A stretch of DNA of 10,493 nt, taken from the NCBI GenBank assembly GCA_017502965.1, contig JAFVTZ010000122.1, forward strand, positions 1-10,493, written 5' to 3'. This DNA is from Clostridia bacterium. GTDB lineage: Bacteria > Bacillota > Clostridia > Oscillospirales > Acutalibacteraceae. Below the pieces are notes generated by a model, which saw only the letters and a list, made by a program, of their open reading frames with translations, had not been told where the DNA came from and did no database searches. Shown here piece after piece: positions 1 through 6,728 of this stretch; position 1 is the stretch's first letter, and every line of letters begins with the position of its first letter. Made by a program: the position numbers and the translations under genes.

Positions 1-309
1 AAGTACCATCTGAACGATTTCTGCAGTTTCTTTATCTGTAACACGAAGACCGTCCACAAAGACAGACTCTTTTCCGACTTTTTTAAGGGTTTCTGTGATT
101 TCAGGGCCGCCGCCGTGAACTAACACAACCTTTATGCCGACAAGTCTCAACAGCACGATATCTTCCATAACCTGCTGTTTCAAATCTTCGTTTATCATAG
201 CGTTTCCGCCGTATTTCACAACAACTACTTTTCCGTAATACTTCTGAATATAAGGAAGAGCCTGTGTTAAAACCTCAGCACGCTGAGCATTTGTAATATT
301 TAAAGACAT
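1..309 (-). CDS. argB: Acetylglutamate kinase, N-terminal 103 residues (cut by window edge)
   Basis: This gene encodes N-acetylglutamate kinase, the cytoplasmic ATP-dependent enzyme that phosphorylates N-acetylglutamate in the second step of arginine synthesis. Only the first 103 codons are present and the frame runs off the left edge. The amino-acid kinase fold is clear from KYGGNAM (residues 32-38), HGGGPE (65-70) and FVDGLRVTD (84-92). Before the core lies an extra helix, RAEVLTQALPYIQKYYGK (about 10-27). That segment is typical of the hexameric kinases inhibited by arginine, so feedback control is inferred here. The ATG at 309 is preceded by AAAGGA at about 321-326 on the minus strand. 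It is the fifth gene of the argGHCJB series and is separated from argJ by an unusually long structured gap. The frame is intact as far as it can be seen. Confidence 0.95.
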   Translation of the reverse strand, partial: MSLNITNAQRAEVLTQALPYIQKYYGKVVVVKYGGNAMINEDLKQQVMEDIVLLRLVGIKVVLVHGGGPEITETLKKVGKESVFVDGLRVTDKETAEIVQMVL

Positions 310-436
310 ATTTTAAATATCCTTTCATATTTGGTAATTTGTAAGAAAACCGTTTTCGGTGCCGTTTTGCAGTGAGTGGTGCTGTATTTTTATACTGCCC
401 CGAACAAAAAGCGGTGCAGAAACGGTTTTATTCAAA
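310..436 (-). promoter_or_regulatory. Structured argJ-argB intergenic segment with competing inverted repeats
   Basis: This 127-base gap is much longer than the other gaps inside the arg cluster, except argG-argH. A 10-bp inverted repeat pairs 346-355 (AAAACCGTTT) with 420-429 (AAACGGTTTT). An overlapping alternative pairs 362-370 with 416-425, nine pairs with one bulged base. A small ACCG-TTTT-CGGT hairpin lies at 350-360. Read on the minus strand it is followed by TTTC, a weak terminator-like form. A further short hairpin lies near 381-398. No open frame is evident. The pairings are seen in the sequence; a role in attenuation or mRNA processing ahead of argB is only inferred. Confidence 0.4.
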
Positions 437-1651
437 TTAAGTACGATAATCACCGTTTATTTTTACATATTCATAGGTAAGATCGCAACCCCAAGCGGTT
501 GCAGAAAAATCTCCGCTGTTTAAGTTTATGATAATATCTATGTTGCTCTCAAGCAGTATTTCTTTTGCTTTTTCCTCGCTGAAATCAACCCCTGCTCCAT
601 TTTTGCAGACCTCAATTTCACCTTTTGGAGATACAAAACTTACATCAATTTTATTAACATCAACCTTTGCGCCCGAATATCCTATTGCACAAAGCACTCT
701 ACCCCAGTTGGCATCAGCACCGAACATTGCAGCCTTTGTGAGTGAAGAACAGATAACCGATTTTGCAACAGTTTTTGCTGTTTTATCAGAGCCAGCACCA
801 AAAACTTTACATTCAATAAGTTTGGTAGCACCCTCACCGTCACCCGCAATACAGCGGCGAAGATGAACAGTTACAGTATTGAGCGCTTTCATAAACTTAT
901 CGAAATCCTCTCCCTCGGCTGTGATTTCCTCGTTCCCTGCCATACCGTTTGCAAGCACAGTTACCATATCATTGGTAGAAGTATCACCGTCAACAGAAAC
1001 CATATTGAATGTGCTCTGAATGTCAGTTGAAAGAGCCTTTTGCAACATAGGGGTGTTTATAGCGCAATCGGTAGTGATGAACACAAGCATTGTTGCCATA
1101 TTGGGATGAATCATTCCCGAACCCTTAGCAATACCGCCAATTTTACACACTTTTCCGCCTATTTCAAACTCTACGGCAATTTCTTTCATTCGGGTATCTG
1201 TGGTCATAATACCCTCTGCCGCCTCAGCACTTTTATTGTCTCCAAGTCCCGAAACCAATTCAGGGATACCGTTTTTAATGGGGGTAATATCAAGAGGCTG
1301 ACCGATAACGCCTGTAGATGCAACTACAACATCAGAGAGTGAAATACCAAGTTCGAAAGCTAATAAATCACTCATCTGCTCGGCTATTTCAATTCCGTTT
1401 GCATTGCAGGTATTAGCATTTCCGCTATTACAAATAATTGCCTGAGCATAACCGTCGGAAATATGCTTCTTTGTTACTAAGAGGGGTGCGCCTTTTACAA
1501 GGTTAGTTGTATAAACTGCGGCGGTATTAGCCTTTTTCTCGCTGTAAATAAGGCTTAAATCCCTTTTGGATTTATTCTTTCTTATACCGCAATGTATTCC
1601 GTTTGCTTTAAATCCTTTAGCGGCACAAACTCCGCCTGAAATGATTTCCAT
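437..1651 (-). CDS. argJ: Bifunctional glutamate N-acetyltransferase / amino-acid acetyltransferase ArgJ
   Basis: ArgJ transfers the acetyl group from N-acetylornithine to glutamate, closing the acetyl cycle of arginine synthesis. Many family members also make N-acetylglutamate from acetyl-CoA; whether this one does cannot be read from sequence. The 404-residue length is normal. Family landmarks are STGVIGQPL (112-120), TTDT (150-153), KGSGMIHPN (176-184), the self-cleavage site ATML with Thr187 as nucleophile (186-189), DGDTSTNDM (221-229), GDGEGATK (270-277), GADANWGRVL (311-320) and the C-terminal INGDYRT. The precursor should cleave between Ala186 and Thr187 into alpha and beta chains. 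The ATG at 1651 follows argC by 15 bases and has the ribosome binding site TAGGAGAAA. No argA or argE is visible in the window, which fits a cyclic pathway. Confidence 0.97.
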   Translation of the reverse strand: MEIISGGVCAAKGFKANGIHCGIRKNKSKRDLSLIYSEKKANTAAVYTTNLVKGAPLLVTKKHISDGYAQAIICNSGNANTCNANGIEIAEQMSDLLAFELGISLSDVVVASTGVIGQPLDITPIKNGIPELVSGLGDNKSAEAAEGIMTTDTRMKEIAVEFEIGGKVCKIGGIAKGSGMIHPNMATMLVFITTDCAINTPMLQKALSTDIQSTFNMVSVDGDTSTNDMVTVLANGMAGNEEITAEGEDFDKFMKALNTVTVHLRRCIAGDGEGATKLIECKVFGAGSDKTAKTVAKSVICSSLTKAAMFGADANWGRVLCAIGYSGAKVDVNKIDVSFVSPKGEIEVCKNGAGVDFSEEKAKEILLESNIDIIINLNSGDFSATAWGCDLTYEYVKINGDYRT

Positions 1652-1666
1652 TTTATTTCTCCTATA

Positions 1667-2602
1667 TTAAAGTTCTAAGCCTGTAGTCTTATCGACACCA
1701 AGCACAATATTCATACATTCAACTGCCGCTCCCGAAGCGCCTTTTCCAAGGTTATCATAACGGGAGATAAGCAAAATTCTGTCCTCATTGCCTGAAACCG
1801 AGATTTCCATACTGTCTTTATATGACAGTTTATTTGCAGAAACAAAACCGTTCTCATCAAAATCCTCAACATATTTCACAACAGGACCGTTATACTTTTC
1901 TTTGTAAACATTTTTAATGTCTTCCACAGTAAAACCGCTGTTAAGTTGAGATGCAAAGAGCGGCACTGTAACTTCCATACCGCTGTAAAAAGCATCTACA
2001 ACCGGGATAAATGCGGGAGCATTTTCAATTCCTGTTATAGCGGTCATTTCGGGGAGGTGCTTATGTTTCTGGGAAAGACCGTACTGACGGGCAGCATTTA
2101 AAAGGTCATCTCGCTCGGCATCTTCATATTCTGCAATCATCTTTTTTCCGCCGCCTGAATAACCTGTCAGCGAAAAGCAGGAAAGCAAAACATCTTTATT
2201 TAAAATTCCTTTTTCAATAAGCGGAAAAATCAAAGAAATAAATCCGCTTGCGTGACAACCGGGTACTGCAATTCTTTTGCCAGTTCTGATTTTTTCCTCA
2301 AAATCGGCTGAAAGTTCAGCAAAACCGTAAGCAAAGTCAGGATTTGTTCTGTGGGCAGTAGATGTATCAAGCACTACCGTATCAGGATTATCTATTAAAG
2401 AAACTGCCTCAATAGCCGCCGCATCAGGAAGGCATAAAAAAGCAATATCCGCAGCATTAAGAGCCGCTTTTCTGGCCCTTGTGTCCTTTCGGTTTTCTTC
2501 GGTAAGCTTTATAAGTTCAATATCTTTTCTGCTTTCAAGCCTTTCGGCAATGCGAAGACCTGTTGTTCCCGCACTACCGTCAATAAATACCTTTTTAATC
2601 AT
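1667..2602 (-). CDS. argC: N-acetyl-gamma-glutamyl-phosphate reductase, short (type 2) form
   Basis: ArgC reduces N-acetylglutamyl phosphate to the semialdehyde with NADPH, the third step of arginine synthesis. The 311-residue protein matches the short subfamily (about 310 residues) rather than the roughly 345-residue form of Bacillus. It opens with KVFIDGSAGTTG (4-15), a nucleotide-binding turn characteristic of that subfamily. The catalytic cysteine is Cys116 in VPGCHASGF (113-121). KHKHLPEM (179-186) carries the candidate catalytic histidine, and NLGKGASGAAVE (284-295) is the conserved C-terminal segment. The ATG at 2602 overlaps the end of argH by 8 bases and has a CGGAG site at 2610-2614, inside argH. 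Translational coupling to argH is therefore likely. It feeds the product of ArgB towards acetylornithine. Confidence 0.95.
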   Translation of the reverse strand: MIKKVFIDGSAGTTGLRIAERLESRKDIELIKLTEENRKDTRARKAALNAADIAFLCLPDAAAIEAVSLIDNPDTVVLDTSTAHRTNPDFAYGFAELSADFEEKIRTGKRIAVPGCHASGFISLIFPLIEKGILNKDVLLSCFSLTGYSGGGKKMIAEYEDAERDDLLNAARQYGLSQKHKHLPEMTAITGIENAPAFIPVVDAFYSGMEVTVPLFASQLNSGFTVEDIKNVYKEKYNGPVVKYVEDFDENGFVSANKLSYKDSMEISVSGNEDRILLISRYDNLGKGASGAAVECMNIVLGVDKTTGLEL

Positions 2603-3974
2603 TTAAAAACTCCGTTATATATTTTATCTGTTCGCTGACCGACTGCGGTCCTGTACCACCTGCTGAAATCCTCTTATTAACACAGGTTTCAAGAGAGATT
2701 TCGTTATATAAATCTTTGTCAAAAGAACTGTCAAACTCTTTGTACTTTTCTATCGGAAGACTCTCAAGCACAAAACCGTTCTTTATGCAGTAACCAACGA
2801 TTTCGCCCACATGCTTATAAGCAGTTCTGAAAGGCATACCTTTTTTAACAAGGTAATCTGCAAGGTCGGTTGCATTTATAAAGCCCTCTCCTGCCGCTTT
2901 ATACATATTTTCTTTTCTGGTCTTCATGGTTGCAATCATGGGAGCGAAGATACTAAGGCATTTTTTAACTGTATCAACCGCATCGAAAATTGCTTCCTTA
3001 TCTTCCTGCATATCCTTGTTATATGCAAGAGGCAGACCTTTGAGAGTGGTTAGCAAAGCCATTAAATCACCGTAAACTCTGCCGGTTTTACCCCTTACCA
3101 ACTCTGCCATATCGGAATTTTTCTTCTGAGGCATAATGCTCGAGCCTGTTGTATAACTGTCATCCAATTCAACAAACTTAAATTCCCAACTTGACCAGAG
3201 AATAATCTCCTCTGAAAAACGGGATAAATGCATCATAAGTATTGAAAAATCAGACATCAGTTCAAGACAGAAATCCCTGTCAGAAACACCGTCAATACTG
3301 TTGAGCGATATACCGCTGAAGCCAAGGCGCTCTGCCTCAAAATAACGGTCGGTATTATATGTTGTGCCTGCCAAAGCGCAGGAGCCTATAGGACACTGGC
3401 TCATCATTCTCAAAACAGCATCTTTTATACGGTCAAAATCCCTTATAAGCATAAAAGCATAGGTCAGAATATGGTGAGCAAAGGTTATGGGTTGAGCGCG
3501 CTGAAGATGCGTGTACCCCGGCATTATAACATCGGTATTCTCAGATGCTTTATCCTTTATAGCCCCAATAAGTTTCTTTAAAAGTCCGCCGATTTCTTCG
3601 CATTCCATCATAAGATAAAGTCTTATATCAAGCGCCACCTGGTCGTTACGGCTTCTTGCAGTATGCAGTTTTTTGCCCGAATCCCCTATTCTTTTGGTGA
3701 GTTCGGATTCTATAAACATATGGATATCTTCGGCATCCATATTAAAGGCTAGTTTTCCGTTTTCGATATCTTCCAGTATACCGCTGAGGCCGTTTATAAT
3801 CTCCGCCTTTTCAGATTCGGTTATTATACCTTTATCACCGAGCATTTTAGCGTGAACTATAGAGCCTATAATATCCTGCTTATACATTCTACTGTCAAAA
3901 TGAATGGAAGAATTAAAATCGTCCGCTTCTTTGTTAAGGGCTTTTTCAAATCTGCCCGCCCACATTTTGTCCAT
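2595..3974 (-). CDS. argH: Argininosuccinate lyase
   Basis: ArgH splits argininosuccinate into arginine and fumarate, the last step of arginine synthesis, as a cytoplasmic tetramer of the aspartase/fumarase superfamily. The 459 residues match the normal family length. The start MDKMWAGRF aligns with the usual N-terminus. TARSRNDQVALD (105-116), GYTHLQRAQP (153-162, containing the catalytic-region His155) and the superfamily signature GSSIMPQKKN (277-286) are all present. The residue after the signature is Ser287, where proline is more usual; this is not expected to remove activity. The C-terminal SAGGTGPQSV (437-446) is typical. It lies 74 bases downstream of argG, and a hairpin in that gap could lower its expression relative to argG. 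Its stop codon overlaps argC. Confidence 0.97.
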   Translation of the reverse strand: MDKMWAGRFEKALNKEADDFNSSIHFDSRMYKQDIIGSIVHAKMLGDKGIITESEKAEIINGLSGILEDIENGKLAFNMDAEDIHMFIESELTKRIGDSGKKLHTARSRNDQVALDIRLYLMMECEEIGGLLKKLIGAIKDKASENTDVIMPGYTHLQRAQPITFAHHILTYAFMLIRDFDRIKDAVLRMMSQCPIGSCALAGTTYNTDRYFEAERLGFSGISLNSIDGVSDRDFCLELMSDFSILMMHLSRFSEEIILWSSWEFKFVELDDSYTTGSSIMPQKKNSDMAELVRGKTGRVYGDLMALLTTLKGLPLAYNKDMQEDKEAIFDAVDTVKKCLSIFAPMIATMKTRKENMYKAAGEGFINATDLADYLVKKGMPFRTAYKHVGEIVGYCIKNGFVLESLPIEKYKEFDSSFDKDLYNEISLETCVNKRISAGGTGPQSVSEQIKYITEFLND

Positions 3975-4004
3975 TGAATTTACCTACTTTAAACTGTATT
4001 TTAA

Positions 4005-4042
4005 AAAGCCTGTTACCGCCCCCGAAACAGAGGCGGTAATTT
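4005..4042 (-). terminator. Weak terminator or attenuator hairpin between argG and argH
   Basis: Ten bases after the argG stop codon, the arms 4013-4020 (TTACCGCC) and 4032-4039 (GGCGGTAA) form a perfect 8-bp stem with an 11-base loop. On the minus strand this is followed, five bases on, by a run of five T. A second, weaker pairing (CTGTT with AACAG) would sit closer to the T run and excludes the first. The shape suits partial termination within the operon rather than a full stop. The stem is seen directly; partial readthrough is inferred because argH has no obvious promoter of its own. Confidence 0.45.
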
Positions 4043-4048
4043 AAAAGT

Positions 4049-5278
4049 TTATTTTAAGTTATTCTTTGCTTTCATTTTAGCATAAACCTTTGTGGGCAGA
4101 CCGTAAAGGTTGATAAAGCCCTGAGAATCTTTCTGGTCGTAAACCTCGTCCTCATCAAAGGTTGCAATTTCGGGGTCATAGAGTGAATAAGGAGAAGTAA
4201 CCCCTGCATTTATCATATTACCCTTGTAAAGTTTAAGGGTAACATCGCCTGTAACATATTTCTGTGTAGTCTTAACAAATGAAAGAATAGCCTCAACAAG
4301 AGGAGTAAACCACTGAGCATTGTAAACAAGTTCTGCAAGTTTCTGTGCTACAAGTGATTTATAGTGTGCAGTTTCCTTATCAAGGCAGATACTCTCGAGT
4401 ACAGAGTGAGCCTTGTAAAGAATAGCACCGCCGGGTGTCTCATAAACGCCGCGGCATTTCATACCTACAAGACGGTTTTCAACTATATCAAGCAGACCGA
4501 TACCGTTTTCTCCGCCGAGTTTGTTAAGGGTTTCAACCAACTCTACAGCACCCATTTCCTTGCCGTCAACCATAGTAGGAATACCCTGCTCAAAATGAAC
4601 AGTAACATAAGTAGGCTTATCGGGAGCCATCTCGGGAGAAACACCCATCTCTAAGAAGCCCTCTTTATTATATTGGGGCTCATTTCTGGGGTCTTCAAGA
4701 TCAAGACCTTCGTGGGAAAGATGCCAGATATTCTTGTCCTTTGAATAGTTGGTTTCACGGTTAATTTTGAGAGGAACATTATGAGCCTCTGCATATTCAA
4801 TTTCTTCTTCACGGGATTTTATATCCCACTCTCTCCAAGGAGCGATAATGGGCATATCAGGAGCGAAAGCCTTGATAGCAAGTTCAAAACGAACCTGATC
4901 ATTACCCTTGCCTGTGCAACCGTGGCAGATAGCATCTGCACCCTCAGCAATAGCAATTTCAGCAATTCTCTTTGCTATCGGGGGACGTGCAAAAGCAGTA
5001 CCGAGCATATACTCTTCATAAAGCGCACCTGCCTGAACACAGGGGAAAACATAATCTGTCAAAAACTCTTCTGTAAGGTCTTCTATGTAGCATTTTGAAG
5101 CACCTGTCTTAATAGCCTTTTCTTCAAGACCTTCAAGTTCACTTGCCTGTCCCACATTGCCCGAAACCGCAATAATCTCAGGATTATTGTAGTTTTCTTT
5201 AAGCCACGGAATGATTATAGATGTATCCAAACCGCCGGAATATGCAAGAACAACCTTTTTTATGTTATTTTTATTCAT
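4049..5278 (-). CDS. argG: Argininosuccinate synthase
   Basis: ArgG condenses citrulline with aspartate using ATP to form argininosuccinate, the step before ArgH. The 409-residue protein has the usual length. It carries the ATP-pyrophosphatase loop AYSGGLDTS (12-20), the GNVGQ segment (40-44), LGTAFARPPIAK (92-103) and HGCTGKGNDQVRFE (119-132). It is the first gene of the arginine cluster and has the best ribosome binding site of the set: GGAGG at 5287-5291, eight bases before the ATG at 5278. A promoter with an overlapping ARG box lies just upstream, so repression by an ArgR/AhrC-type protein in the presence of arginine is a strong inference. No truncation or odd composition is seen. Confidence 0.97.
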   Translation of the reverse strand: MNKNNIKKVVLAYSGGLDTSIIIPWLKENYNNPEIIAVSGNVGQASELEGLEEKAIKTGASKCYIEDLTEEFLTDYVFPCVQAGALYEEYMLGTAFARPPIAKRIAEIAIAEGADAICHGCTGKGNDQVRFELAIKAFAPDMPIIAPWREWDIKSREEEIEYAEAHNVPLKINRETNYSKDKNIWHLSHEGLDLEDPRNEPQYNKEGFLEMGVSPEMAPDKPTYVTVHFEQGIPTMVDGKEMGAVELVETLNKLGGENGIGLLDIVENRLVGMKCRGVYETPGGAILYKAHSVLESICLDKETAHYKSLVAQKLAELVYNAQWFTPLVEAILSFVKTTQKYVTGDVTLKLYKGNMINAGVTSPYSLYDPEIATFDEDEVYDQKDSQGFINLYGLPTKVYAKMKAKNNLK

Positions 5279-5293
5279 TTTTTAGCCCTCCGT

Positions 5294-5308
5294 ATGCATA
5301 ATATGCAT
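5294..5308. promoter_or_regulatory. Perfect 15-base palindrome in the argG leader
   Basis: ATGCATA-A-TATGCAT is a perfect inverted repeat with seven-base arms around one central A. It lies between the predicted argG transcription start (about 5325) and the ribosome binding site. It resembles an ARG box (TGMAT-N4-ATKCA) with the spacer shortened from four to three bases, so it may be a downstream operator half-pair. In RNA it would form a small hairpin next to the ribosome binding site. Its function is inferred. Confidence 0.4.
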
Positions 5309-5322
5309 TTTTATCGTTTTTC

Positions 5323-5340
5323 TTTGCATAAATAATACCA
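5323..5340. promoter_or_regulatory. Degenerate second ARG box (one good half-site)
   Basis: TGCAT at 5325-5329 starts a 14-base core whose first ten positions fit the ARG-box consensus but whose distal half (AATAC) does not. Its centre is 21 bp from the centre of the strong box at 5344-5361. That is the spacing usual for paired ARG boxes bound by one ArgR/AhrC hexamer. It covers the argG -10 element. Confidence 0.4.
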
Positions 5341-5360
5341 TATTTTGAATAAATATGCAA
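5332..5360 (-). promoter_or_regulatory. Promoter of the arg cluster (TTGCAT-N17-TATTAT)
   Basis: On the minus strand, TTGCAT (5355-5360) and TATTAT (5332-5337) are separated by exactly 17 bases. This fits the main vegetative sigma factor. Transcription would begin near 5325, giving a leader of about 47 bases before argG. The -35 and spacer lie inside the ARG box. Confidence 0.7.
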
Positions 5361-5361
5361 G
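5344..5361. promoter_or_regulatory. ARG box, operator for ArgR/AhrC
   Basis: TTTGAATAAATATGCAAG contains the core TGAAT-AAAT-ATGCA, a full match to the palindromic consensus TGMAT-N4-ATKCA. It matches the Bacillus subtilis AhrC box (CATGAATAAAAATKCAAK) at 15 of 18 positions. It overlaps the -35 element and spacer of the argG promoter, the expected place for repression by arginine. The repressor gene itself is not in this window. Confidence 0.7.
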
Positions 5362-5392
5362 CGATATTTGAATTTTTTCGATTTTTTACCAC

Positions 5393-5433
5393 TTGCACAT
5401 ATTATAATAAAACAAAACTCCACATTTGTGCAA
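5393..5433. repeat. 7-bp inverted repeat TTGCACA / TGTGCAA upstream of the arg promoter
   Basis: TTGCACA at 5393-5399 and TGTGCAA at 5427-5433 are exact reverse complements separated by 27 bases. The interval contains TATAAT on the minus strand (5401-5406), without a good -35 at the right distance. This could be an operator for an additional upstream control element, or chance in AT-rich DNA. Confidence 0.25.
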
Positions 5434-5435
5434 TT

Positions 5436-5479
5436 TAACAACAAAATACAACCACCCCTCAGAAGAAGCGGCTGTATTT
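5436..5479 (-). terminator. Terminator of the rodA/ftsW-like gene
   Basis: Directly after the stop codon of the SEDS gene, 5470-5479 pairs with 5444-5453. This makes a 10-bp stem with one G-U pair in RNA, and further pairs are possible inside the loop. On the minus strand the 3' arm runs into TTTTGTTGTT. This separates the SEDS gene from the downstream arg cluster, which then starts from its own promoter. Confidence 0.6.
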
Positions 5480-5480
5480 C

Positions 5481-6611
5481 TTAGTCATGAAGATAAATAG
5501 TTCTTGAATTTCGGTGCATATATACATTAAGCACCAGACCTATACCGAGGAAAAGGCAAAACAGCGATGTACCGCCTGCGCTGAAAAAGGGCAATGTTAC
5601 ACCGATTACAGGCAAAACTGAGGTACACATACCGAGATTTATTACAGCCTGCGCAAAAATCATAGCAAAGACGCCTACACACATATATTTTCCCGCATCA
5701 TTTGTGCATATTTTCGCTACTCTTATGCATCTTATGCATATAGCACCGATAAGGAGAATTACTGCAAGACATCCCAAAAGTCCGAACTCTTCACCGATAC
5801 TCACAAAGATAAAATCGTTATGTCCTTCAGGCACAGCACCTGCCTGAGTGAGATCACCCTGCAAAAATCCCTGCCCCGCAAAACCGCCGTTAGCGAGAGC
5901 CACGCAACCTCTCCACTGTTGGAAATCTATACCCTGAATATCTTTTTCCGCACTGAACATAGTCATAATTCTTTTGCGGTGTTCTTCGTTGAGCAGAAAG
6001 AAATATGCTATCGGGGATACCGCCGCAACACCGCTGAAAGCAAGCAAAAAGTATTTCCATGAAACTCCGCCTGCCCACATCATAAATAAAACCATTACAG
6101 CAAAAACAAGAGCAGTACCGTAGTCACCCTGAACTAAAATCATCACAACAGGCAAAGCCCCATGAGCTGCCAGAGGAATAAGATATTTCAGTTTATTTAT
6201 ATTAGGTTTTATTCTGCGCATATGAACGCTGAATGTTATAATAAAACATATTTTTAAAAGTTCCGACGGCTGAAAAGTTGTAAAACCGAGGTCAAGCCAG
6301 GCCTTATCGTCAGTACCCTCAGGGGCAACACCTATGAAAAAAGTAAGAATTGTTGGTACAAGTCCCAAAAGCCCCACTAAATGCCAGCGCGATAAAATTT
6401 TCTCATAATCAAGAGTCGATATCACAATAGCGGCAGCAATACCCAGTACCATACAAAGCGACTGCACCATTACAGGACGGTAAGTCTCTTTATAATAAGT
6501 TGAAGAAAAAACCGCCATACAGCCAAAAGTTGTAGCAAAAAAGCAAATCAGGAGCAATATTTTATCCGATTCTCTGAAAAAGTCTGCTATTTTTGCCATT
6601 ACGCGCCTCAT
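5481..6611 (-). CDS. rodA: SEDS-family peptidoglycan glycosyltransferase, RodA/FtsW-like
   Basis: SEDS proteins are membrane glycosyltransferases that polymerise lipid II into peptidoglycan together with a class B penicillin-binding protein. RodA serves elongation and FtsW division. This 376-residue protein has about ten hydrophobic spans. Conserved segments are FQPSELLK (113-120), QGDYGTAL (161-168), the PEGHNDFIF block with candidate catalytic Asp266 (261-269), IGEEFGLLG (272-280), and GVTLPFFSAGGTSL (337-350). Nothing here separates RodA from FtsW firmly; rodA is my preference. The ATG at 6611 is chosen because the promoter at 6634-6662 puts the transcription start near 6627. An in-frame GTG at 6632 would then lie outside the message. 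AAAGGCGG precedes the ATG. It is a single-gene unit, divergent from tsaE. Confidence 0.9.
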   Translation of the reverse strand: MRRVMAKIADFFRESDKILLLICFFATTFGCMAVFSSTYYKETYRPVMVQSLCMVLGIAAAIVISTLDYEKILSRWHLVGLLGLVPTILTFFIGVAPEGTDDKAWLDLGFTTFQPSELLKICFIITFSVHMRRIKPNINKLKYLIPLAAHGALPVVMILVQGDYGTALVFAVMVLFMMWAGGVSWKYFLLAFSGVAAVSPIAYFFLLNEEHRKRIMTMFSAEKDIQGIDFQQWRGCVALANGGFAGQGFLQGDLTQAGAVPEGHNDFIFVSIGEEFGLLGCLAVILLIGAICIRCIRVAKICTNDAGKYMCVGVFAMIFAQAVINLGMCTSVLPVIGVTLPFFSAGGTSLFCLFLGIGLVLNVYMHRNSRTIYLHD

Positions 6612-6633
6612 AATACCACCGCCTTTCCTCACT

Positions 6634-6662
6634 ATTATATTTTATTTTAAATAAATATTCAA
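6634..6662 (-). promoter_or_regulatory. Promoter of the SEDS gene (TTGAAT-N17-TATAAT)
   Basis: On the minus strand TTGAAT (6657-6662) and a perfect TATAAT (6634-6639) are 17 bases apart. The predicted start near 6627 leaves a leader of only about 16 bases, almost entirely ribosome binding site, before the ATG at 6611. Confidence 0.75.
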
Positions 6663-6669
6663 GAGGGTC

Positions 6670-6698
6670 TTTCATATTGTTAAAAAATGTGTTACAAT
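6670..6698 (+). promoter_or_regulatory. Extended -10 promoter of the tsaE operon
   Basis: TACAAT at 6693-6698 is preceded by TG one base upstream (6690-6691), an extended -10 element. The hexamer 17 bases upstream, TTTCAT, is a poor -35, which extended -10 promoters tolerate. The start site would be near 6705, so the in-frame ATG at 6687 cannot be the tsaE start. Confidence 0.55.
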
Positions 6699-6728
6699 AT
6701 ATGTAAATTTGTAGGCAGAGTGATTTTT

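Noticed and set aside
528..866. Open frame of 112 codons on the plus strand inside argJ
   Set aside because: It is antisense to argJ, low in complexity (Ser/Pro/Ala rich) as expected from a shadow frame.
5279..5480. T-box or other riboswitch upstream of argG
   Set aside because: I see no T-box consensus, no specifier stem and no terminator/antiterminator pair between promoter and argG. The leader is only about 47 bases.
6612..6632. GTG at 6632 as start of the SEDS gene
   Set aside because: The predicted start of transcription (about 6627) lies downstream of it, and the ATG at 6611 has a well-spaced AAAGGCGG.
6687..6728. ATG at 6687 as start of tsaE
   Set aside because: It lies just upstream of the -10 element (TACAAT 6693-6698), and the extra 14 residues do not look like a TsaE N-terminus.
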